A stretch of DNA of 6,499 nt from Paludibacter sp. Its GTDB lineage: Bacteria > Bacteroidota > Bacteroidia > Bacteroidales > Paludibacteraceae. Of the stretch, positions 1 to 4,848 are shown one piece after another. The stretch spans positions 1 through 6,499 of the forward strand of contig JAQTOL010000189.1 of NCBI GenBank assembly GCA_028748945.1, written 5' to 3'. Below the pieces are notes generated by a model, which saw nothing but the letters and a program-made list of their open reading frames with translations, did not search any database and was not told where the DNA came from. Both the position numbers and the translations under genes were made by a program. Numbering within the stretch: the stretch's first letter is position 1; the number at the start of each line of letters is the position of its first letter.

Positions 1-1483
1 TGGCCTTATAAACGCAATAATGTTTATATGTCCCAACGGAAACGGTTGTTGGGATTGTAATTGAATTTATGGGAAGGGTAGACCAACCGTTATAGCTTGG
101 AAGACTGCTTACATTACTATATTTTAATACCTGAACAAAACCATTATCATTATAAAGAGCTACTCCAAGACTACCTGCAAAAGTATTTATACCCATATTG
201 TAAATTTCTTTTGCTGTAATTGAAAATGTGGATGAGCGGCTAACTGAAGCGGCAGAACTTGTTAAGGGTTGGTTCGTCGTAATTGTATAGTGTGGAGTCG
301 ATGTATCGGAAGGTTTTTGAATACCCGTTACAATGCCCTGATCACTGTTATAACCACCTGAACTTGATCCAATGCCCTGATCATTGGGATTTAAAGCGGA
401 TAATTCAAAATAACCGTTGGAAACACCTCCCCAACCCCAGTTGAAGTGAAAAAAATCATTACTATCGTATCCATCACAAACAAACTGATGACCACCATCG
501 GGCGCCTGACCTGCATATAAAACCGGACGTGAAGCATTGAGTTCTGTTTTTAGTAAAGCCATCCATTCGCTTCTGCTATAATAATCTCTTAATAAATATT
601 GAATATTTTGATCATAACCAAAATTTTTTATTAATGCTCGTGCCATATTTGTTGAATAAGCACTACTGGATTGATCATAGTCCATATTCACGGCTACACC
701 ACAATGGTACATTAATGTAGCAACAGCAGAATCTTGAATGTCAGTACTTGAACTGCTATAGGTATCGGTCATATTTGCCCAGTCATATTGTATTTTGGAG
801 AAATCCACTGTAAGCGCAATTTTCTTTGTACTTGTTGTATAGGTATTTGTTCCGGTACCTTGTACAGGCCAGGTATAATATCTCATCACCTGTGCCATAG
901 CTGTCGCTACACAACCTGTAACTGCCCTTTCGCCGGTTGAAGAATTAATAATTGGACACATATTATTGTAAGGTGCATCCTGATTCCATTTTATAGCTGC
1001 TGTGAGTGGGGAAACAGATGTTGCAAAAGAACTGACTTTTTTAGGATCATTCGACTGAACACTAGTCATAGAAATAAGACTGTCAGGATTGTTTAAAAGT
1101 GGTTTAAGTTCTTTTTCATAGCATGAAAGCCAATACTTCAGATTTCCCGGTAATGTGTTCATATCAAAACTTCCGGAATCGGAATAACCAAGAATTCCTT
1201 TGGCACGGTCATCACCCGAAACAATTACAAAGCCATTATTTACACCAATATTATAAACAAAATAATAGGGCTTATTTGCTGAAGCTGATAAATCCTGCTT
1301 TTCAAAAGATGTATAAACCAAATGAAGGATTCCCGTAGATGCCGGTGCCTTCTGAATGGAAGAATTTGTTTTATTTATAAATGAATTTACAAGTTGAAGT
1401 GCTTCTTGCGATGTTCTGGATTTTGAAAAAACCAGTGTTATAAAAACCAGTAAGTACGTAAGTGTTAGTATTAATTTTCTCAT
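1..1483 (-). CDS. Secreted C10-family (streptopain/SpeB-like) cysteine protease, 3' end beyond window
   Basis: This is a papain-fold protease exported as a self-inhibited precursor. I translated it by hand on the minus strand: 494 complete codons are open from ATG 1483 to the window edge. Residues 1-20 are a Sec signal peptide (MRKLILTLTYLLVFITLVFS). Residues about 22-150 match the Spi-like inhibitory prodomain, including NNGFVIVSGDDRAKGILGYS. The catalytic domain follows: nucleophile Cys191 in TGCVATAMAQVM, His332 in GGHQFVCDGY, and Asn348 with Trp349/Trp351 in FNWGWGG. The Cys-His-Asn-Trp spacing agrees with SpeB as I remember it, so the enzyme looks active. From about residue 390 a beta-rich, Ig-like extension begins. 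In Bacteroidota such proteins often end in a type IX secretion sorting domain, but that end is outside the window, so this is inference. Relatives include Prevotella interpain and PrtT. The true substrate is unknown. The gene has its own promoter and long leader. Confidence 0.93.
   Translation of the reverse strand, partial: MRKLILTLTYLLVFITLVFSKSRTSQEALQLVNSFINKTNSSIQKAPASTGILHLVYTSFEKQDLSASANKPYYFVYNIGVNNGFVIVSGDDRAKGILGYSDSGSFDMNTLPGNLKYWLSCYEKELKPLLNNPDSLISMTSVQSNDPKKVSSFATSVSPLTAAIKWNQDAPYNNMCPIINSSTGERAVTGCVATAMAQVMRYYTWPVQGTGTNTYTTSTKKIALTVDFSKIQYDWANMTDTYSSSSTDIQDSAVATLMYHCGVAVNMDYDQSSSAYSTNMARALIKNFGYDQNIQYLLRDYYSRSEWMALLKTELNASRPVLYAGQAPDGGHQFVCDGYDSNDFFHFNWGWGGVSNGYFELSALNPNDQGIGSSSGGYNSDQGIVTGIQKPSDTSTPHYTITTNQPLTSSAASVSRSSTFSITAKEIYNMGINTFAGSLGVALYNDNGFVQVLKYSNVSSLPSYNGWSTLPINSITIPTTVSVGTYKHYCVYKA
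331..383 (-). repeat. 14-bp direct repeat inside the protease gene
   Basis: CAATGCCCTGATCA occurs at 331-344 and again at 370-383, a period of 39 bases or 13 codons, so the frame is kept. It encodes the paired DQGI segments of NPNDQGIGSSSGG and NSDQGIV just after the catalytic domain's FNWGWGG region. It may mark a small in-frame duplication in a surface loop; the rest of the unit is not well conserved. Confidence 0.5.
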
Positions 1484-1544
1484 AAAAAGATAATTAAAGT
1501 AAATTGTATTTTTAAACCTGTCTAAAAATATGAAAGTTATAACT

Positions 1545-1587
1545 ATCAGTTAATTACTGATTAAATAATTGAATTACACTTCAATTA
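1545..1587 (-). repeat. Two adjacent inverted repeats in the protease leader
   Basis: The first is ATCAGT (1545-1550) and ACTGAT (1556-1561), a perfect 6-bp stem with a 5-base loop. The second, four bases away, is TAATTGAA (1566-1573) and TTCAATTA (1580-1587), a perfect 8-bp stem with a 6-base loop. Both lie between the predicted transcription start and the protease ATG, so they could be RNA hairpins or operator half-sites. They are AT-rich, hence weak as RNA structures, and may be chance in such sequence. Confidence 0.4.
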
Positions 1588-1624
1588 AAAAATCTAAACT
1601 GAAAGCTCAGAGAGTTTTACAGCG

Positions 1625-1652
1625 CAAAGATAGTATATTTTTTTAATTTCAA
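1625..1652 (-). promoter_or_regulatory. Promoter of the C10 protease gene
   Basis: Read on the minus strand, TATCTTTG (1632-1625) matches the Bacteroidota -7 consensus TAnnTTTG exactly. A TTG (1652-1650) stands 17 bases upstream, which fits the -33 TTG spacing reported for Flavobacterium-type promoters. Transcription would start near 1618-1621 and give a leader of about 135 bases before ATG 1483. This is a consensus match by eye; the start site is inferred. Confidence 0.7.
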
Positions 1653-1762
1653 TCTTTAGCAGATGGCTGTTGTTTAAAAATAAAGGGATCATATAAAATA
1701 CATTGAATCAGATTTAAATAAATAATTATACATTAGTATTACAAATTATTAATTTCTTGCCG

Positions 1763-1770
1763 TATCTTTG
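1763..1770 (+). promoter_or_regulatory. Promoter -7 element of the EamA transporter gene
   Basis: TATCTTTG matches the Bacteroidota -7 consensus TAnnTTTG exactly and is the same octamer as in the divergent protease promoter. No convincing -33 TTG is visible at the usual distance; a TTA at 1739-1741 is the nearest candidate. Transcription would start around 1775-1778, leaving about 40 bases before ATG 1816. The element overlaps the TTG at 1768-1770, which argues against that codon as a translation start. Confidence 0.65.
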
Positions 1771-1815
1771 CAACGTTTTTTTTTAATTGAAATCAGAATC
1801 CATAAATATAATCAG

Positions 1816-2697
1816 ATGTTTCAATCACATATAGGAGAATTTGCAGGTATAGGAGTAGCTGTTTGCTGGACCATGAGTGCAGTTTTTTTTGAAAAAGCAG
1901 GTTATAAAATAGGTTCACTGTCAGTTAATTTCATCCGTTTGTTATTTGCAATTGGTTTTCTGGGAATCACCACATTATTTACCCGTGGGGCATTTTTTCC
2001 TACCGATGCCAACGGATATCAATGGTTCTGGCTTGGTATATCAGGCTTTGTCGGATTTTTTTTGGGAGATATGCTTTTATTTCAATCCTATATGGTAATA
2101 GGTTCGCGTACTGCAGCATTGATAATGAGTCTGGCTCCCATGTTGACTGCAATTATAGGTTGGTTCTTTCTGGACGAAATTTTATCACCAAAGAATATAC
2201 TGGCCATTTTTATAAGTTTGGTGGGTATTATTATAGCCATTTCGAACAGAAAAATGAAATTAAACATTTCATTCAAGGGTTTTTTACTGGCATTTGGAGG
2301 AGCTACCGGTCAGGCAGTGGGACTGATACTTAGTAAAAAAGGGATGGGAGATTATGATCCGGTTGCAGCCACTCAAATCCGTGCGATGTTTGGATTATTA
2401 AGTTTTGGGATACTGATTACATTTTTAGGACGTTGGAAAAAATTAGGATTGGCTTTTACACATTCGAGTGGTATAAAAGCAGTTACTGTAGGTTCTTTTT
2501 TCGGTCCATTTATAGGCGTTGCCCTATCGTTGTTTGCCATACAACAAACCAAAACCGGTATTGCTTCTACTTTAATGTCTCTGGTTCCCATTTTTATTAT
2601 AGTTCCATCAGCCATTATGTTTAAAGAAAAAATCACTGCAAGGCAGGTTATTGGCGCTGTAATCAGTATTGCCGGAGCCAGTTTGTTCTTTATGTAA
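1816..2697 (+). CDS. EamA/DMT-family transporter (ten-helix permease)
   Basis: This is an inner-membrane permease of the drug/metabolite transporter superfamily, 293 residues from ATG 1816, the normal size for a two-repeat EamA protein. The hydrophobicity pattern suggests about ten membrane helices in two homologous halves, roughly residues 8-140 and 150-293. The repeat shows in the end of each half: SRTAALIMSLAPMLTAIIGW with DEILSPKN in the first, and TGIASTLMSLVPIFIIVPSA with KEKITARQ in the second. The early NFIRLLFA segment also fits the family. The reading frame stays open back to TTG 1768, but that would add 16 hydrophilic residues and place the start inside the -7 promoter element, so I use ATG 1816. 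Substrate cannot be told: family members move amino acids, nucleotide-type metabolites or other small molecules. It appears monocistronic, divergent from the protease and convergent with the signalling operon. Confidence 0.92.
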   Translation: MFQSHIGEFAGIGVAVCWTMSAVFFEKAGYKIGSLSVNFIRLLFAIGFLGITTLFTRGAFFPTDANGYQWFWLGISGFVGFFLGDMLLFQSYMVIGSRTAALIMSLAPMLTAIIGWFFLDEILSPKNILAIFISLVGIIIAISNRKMKLNISFKGFLLAFGGATGQAVGLILSKKGMGDYDPVAATQIRAMFGLLSFGILITFLGRWKKLGLAFTHSSGIKAVTVGSFFGPFIGVALSLFAIQQTKTGIASTLMSLVPIFIIVPSAIMFKEKITARQVIGAVISIAGASLFFM

Positions 2698-2726
2698 TAC
2701 AGGCACTTCCCGGTCATTAGTATCTT

Positions 2727-2768
2727 AAATAATTAAATAAAATAATAATACGAAAAATCTAATTATTT
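2727..2768. terminator. Possible weak bidirectional terminator between convergent genes
   Basis: AAATAATTA (2727-2735) and TAATTATTT (2760-2768) form a perfect 9-bp inverted repeat around a 24-base loop between the convergent transporter and receiver-PAS genes. The right arm overlaps the receiver-PAS stop codon (2763-2765). The stem has no G or C and the loop is long, so it is a poor intrinsic terminator. It is recorded because no better candidate exists in this gap. Confidence 0.2.
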
Positions 2769-3710
2769 GAAAATGTACTCATTATCGCGACCTAATTCTT
2801 TCAATAATTGATTTATTTCCTTTTTTAGCTCCACCATCTTCAATTCCCTTTTTACCACGAAAGAATGAAAATATTCCAGATCAGCAATTCTTTTGGTAAT
2901 TGCTTCTTCCGCTTTTTTTCGTTGCGTAATATCGGATGAAACACCGAAGGTTCCAATAATATTCCCCAACTTATCACGTAATGGCATTTTTGTAGTTGTA
3001 ACCCATGATTCGCTTTTATCGGTTCGAATTGCTTTTTCTTCTTTAGCAATTATGGGTTCTCCTGTATTAATAATTGTTTGCTCATCTTCATACGCTTGTG
3101 TTGCATGTTCTACCTTGAAAAAATCAAAGTCACTTTTACCAACCGCTTCTTGTGGGTCATTTAATCCAAAACTGGTCGCCTGTGCATTATTTATCCGGAT
3201 AAATTTACTTTCAATGTTTTTAAAATAAATGTGATCGGGAACATTATCTAACAGCATTTTCATTAGATATTGTTCGTTTGCAAGTATTTCCTCAGCTTGT
3301 TTCCTGGCTTGTTTTTCCTCTACTTCTTCCAGTGCACGCTTTACTGTAAATGGAAGTCTGTCCGGCTTGTCCTTTAGCACATAATCGACAGCACCAAGTT
3401 TTATAAGTTCTATCGCCGTTTCTTCACCTATTGAACCTGATACAACAATAAAGGGTGTGTCCGGACATTTATCGGATGCAATTTTCAAAGCTCCGAAAGC
3501 ATTAAAACCCGGTAGTGAAAAATCGGATAAAATAATGTCAAACTCATTTGATTCCAATTCTTTGGTATAATCATGTTCATTCTCAACACGCTTAAACGTA
3601 AAATCGAAACCTTCATCATTCAATAATTCCTTAATTATTTCAAAGTCGGATTCTGAGTCTTCAAGAAATAAAAAGGATAAGTTTGAATTTATTACAACAT
3701 GCTCTTTCAT
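2763..3710 (-). CDS. Receiver-PAS two-component protein without kinase or DNA-binding output
   Basis: This cytoplasmic signalling protein has 315 residues. An N-terminal receiver (about 10-130) has acidic-pocket residues Glu17/Asp18, phospho-acceptor Asp63 in ILSDFSLPGF, Ser91 in VVSGSIGEE, and Lys113 in YVLKDK, so it should be phosphorylatable. A short helical linker leads to a PAS domain (about 147-268) that starts near LLDNVPDHIYFKN and ends in the PAC-type motif GTFGVSSDITQRKKAEE. The last 45 residues are predicted helical and charged (RELKMVELKKEINQLLKELG), a tail I recall seeing on other PAS proteins. There is no HisKA, HATPase, GGDEF, EAL or helix-turn-helix region, so the output is unknown; a protein-interaction or relay role is inference. 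It is the last gene of the operon, with ATG 3710 lying 11 bases after the preceding regulator's stop and no Shine-Dalgarno, as is usual in Bacteroidota. Confidence 0.9.
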   Translation of the reverse strand: MKEHVVINSNLSFLFLEDSESDFEIIKELLNDEGFDFTFKRVENEHDYTKELESNEFDIILSDFSLPGFNAFGALKIASDKCPDTPFIVVSGSIGEETAIELIKLGAVDYVLKDKPDRLPFTVKRALEEVEEKQARKQAEEILANEQYLMKMLLDNVPDHIYFKNIESKFIRINNAQATSFGLNDPQEAVGKSDFDFFKVEHATQAYEDEQTIINTGEPIIAKEEKAIRTDKSESWVTTTKMPLRDKLGNIIGTFGVSSDITQRKKAEEAITKRIADLEYFHSFVVKRELKMVELKKEINQLLKELGRDNEYIFK

Positions 3711-3721
3711 AAAAGTAATTA

Positions 3722-4156
3722 TTAAAATGGATTTTCATTCAATAAAGCCCAAAAGATGCCTAAATGTTTCACAGCATCTATAAAATCCTTAAAATCTACC
3801 GGCTTAATTACATAGGCGTTTACTCCCAGTTCATAACATTTCATTAAATCAGGTTCTTCCCGCGAAGAAGTCAGCATCACCACAGGAATATTTTTCAACT
3901 GTTTATCAAATCGAATAATTTTAAGTAACTCAATGCCATCCATACGGGGCATTTTAATATCTAACAATACCACCGCCGGGTTTTCATGATTACGATGAAT
4001 ATATTGACCTTCGCACCGAAGATATTCCAATGCTTCAACGCCATCATTTGCAATTACGACCCTGTTAGCCAGGTTATGTTCACTTAATGCTTCGAGCGTT
4101 AATTCGACATCCATTGGGTTGTCTTCCACCAATAAAATTGTTTTTAAGTTTTTCAT
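3722..4156 (-). CDS. Single-domain response regulator, Rcp1-like
   Basis: This 144-residue protein is a lone receiver domain with no output domain. It starts ILLVEDNPMDVELTLEAL, the pattern of the Rcp1 subgroup that partners phytochrome-type and multi-PAS/GAF histidine kinases. Receiver residues are complete: Glu11/Asp12 acidic pocket, phospho-acceptor Asp66 in LLDIKMPRMDG, Thr96 in VVMLTSSRE, Tyr115 and Lys118 in YVIKPV. The start ATG (4156-4154) overlaps the kinase stop codon TGA (4155-4153) in an ATGA arrangement, which implies translational coupling and makes the upstream kinase the likely phosphate donor. Because coupling depends on ribosomes reaching the end of the kinase frame, the nonsense codon in the kinase could also lower synthesis of this protein. 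It would act by phosphorylation-dependent contact with partners or as a relay intermediate; the target is not visible. Confidence 0.93.
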   Translation of the reverse strand: MKNLKTILLVEDNPMDVELTLEALSEHNLANRVVIANDGVEALEYLRCEGQYIHRNHENPAVVLLDIKMPRMDGIELLKIIRFDKQLKNIPVVMLTSSREEPDLMKCYELGVNAYVIKPVDFKDFIDAVKHLGIFWALLNENPF

Positions 4157-4785
4157 ACTATGCTCTTTTTGTTAATTGGTAATGCAAAATAAAATGTAGC
4201 TCCCTTTTCAATTTCTGCGTTAGCCCAGGTACGACCGCCGTGTCGTATAATAATTCGTTGTACATTCGCAAGTCCAACACCTGTTCCTTCATAATCGGCT
4301 GTAGAATGTAAACGTTGAAACACACCAAACAATTTTTGTGAATATTTCATATCAAATCCGGCACCATTATCCTGAACATAAAATATATAATCTTTATTTT
4401 CAGTATAATATCCAATTTCAATTTTTGCCAATTCTTTATTTCTTGTGAATTTAGCTGCATTACTCAGTAAATTAATCCAGACAAGTTTTAATAAGTTGGT
4501 ATCACCCCACACGTCGGGAACAGTTGAAACTTTCCACTCAATTTTTCTCTCTTTATTCTCGAAATTGATAACTTTTATTACGTCCTGAATCAGTAAATTC
4601 ATGTTTAATTTTTCCATTTGAATTTCCTGTCTGCCTGTTCTGGATAACTGAAGTAAATCATCTATCAATATTCCCATCTGGATGGCAGATTTGGAAATAT
4701 TTTCAAGATAATGTTTCCCGTTTTCGGGCAATGCATCGGGAAAACGGCGGTTGAGTAAATCGATATATCCGGTAATATGACGCAA
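4153..4785 (-). CDS. Histidine kinase C-terminal fragment (HisKA remainder + HATPase)
   Basis: This is the catalytic half of the interrupted kinase. From TTG 4785 it is 210 residues, but matching coding sequence runs in the same frame back to the TAA at 4846-4848, including FSYSVSHDLRAPLRH with the phospho-accepting His at 4801-4803. Counting from TTG 4785, residues 1-55 are the rest of the dimerisation helices (LIDDLLQLSRTGRQEI). About 60-205 form the ATP-binding domain: N box Asn105/Asn109 in NLLSNAAKF, G1 box DNGAGFD at 139-145, and G2 box GTGVGL at 167-172. TTG 4785 is the only usual start codon in this stretch, and starting there removes the histidine, so the fragment alone should not autophosphorylate. 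A non-standard CTG at 4830-4828 would keep it. The end overlaps the response regulator by four bases. The ATPase domain itself is undamaged, which suggests a recent interruption or a sequence error. Confidence 0.8.
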   Translation of the reverse strand: MRHITGYIDLLNRRFPDALPENGKHYLENISKSAIQMGILIDDLLQLSRTGRQEIQMEKLNMNLLIQDVIKVINFENKERKIEWKVSTVPDVWGDTNLLKLVWINLLSNAAKFTRNKELAKIEIGYYTENKDYIFYVQDNGAGFDMKYSQKLFGVFQRLHSTADYEGTGVGLANVQRIIIRHGGRTWANAEIEKGATFYFALPINKKSIV

Positions 4786-4845
4786 TGGAGCTCGTAAATC
4801 GTGTGAAACGGAATAACTGAAAGCTTCCAGTTCTTTATTGGTTGC

Positions 4846-4848
4846 TTA
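4846..4848 (-). other. In-frame TAA interrupting the histidine kinase
   Basis: The minus-strand codons are ATT TTG CTC TAA GCA ACC AAT. Family pattern expects Glu, Lys or Gln here, each one base away (GAA, AAA or CAA to TAA). The next in-frame ATG, GTG or TTG is the TTG at 4785-4783, past the catalytic His codon at 4801-4803. Confidence 0.85.

Larger units (their letters stand above)
1484..1815. other. Divergent intergenic region between protease and transporter
   Basis: These 332 bases contain no gene that I can support. They are very AT-rich and hold two back-to-back Bacteroidota-type promoters, one for each flanking gene, plus two small inverted repeats in the protease leader. Between the two -7 elements (about 1633-1762) I see only AT-rich sequence with no clear operator or RNA structure. 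Confidence 0.8.

Noticed and set aside
1123..1338. 71-codon plus-strand open frame
   Set aside because: It lies antisense inside the protease gene, whose frame is strongly supported by catalytic motifs; the short frame has no recognisable domain.
1776..1784. Run of nine T bases as a phase-variation switch
   Set aside because: With the preferred start at 1816 the run lies in the untranslated leader near the transcription start, so slippage would not shift a reading frame.
2373..2717. 114-codon minus-strand open frame opposite the transporter
   Set aside because: The plus-strand EamA frame has clear membrane helices and an internal repeat; the minus frame shows no family features.
2698..2762. 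Strong intrinsic terminator for the transporter
   Set aside because: No GC-rich stem followed by a T run is visible; only a weak all-AT inverted repeat is present.
2893..3228. 111-codon plus-strand open frame
   Set aside because: It is antisense to the PAS domain of the receiver-PAS gene and has no recognisable domain; it is a shadow frame.
4846..4848. TAA read as an amino acid by an altered genetic code
   Set aside because: Other genes here end normally in TAA (transporter, both receiver genes), so a general reassignment is not credible.
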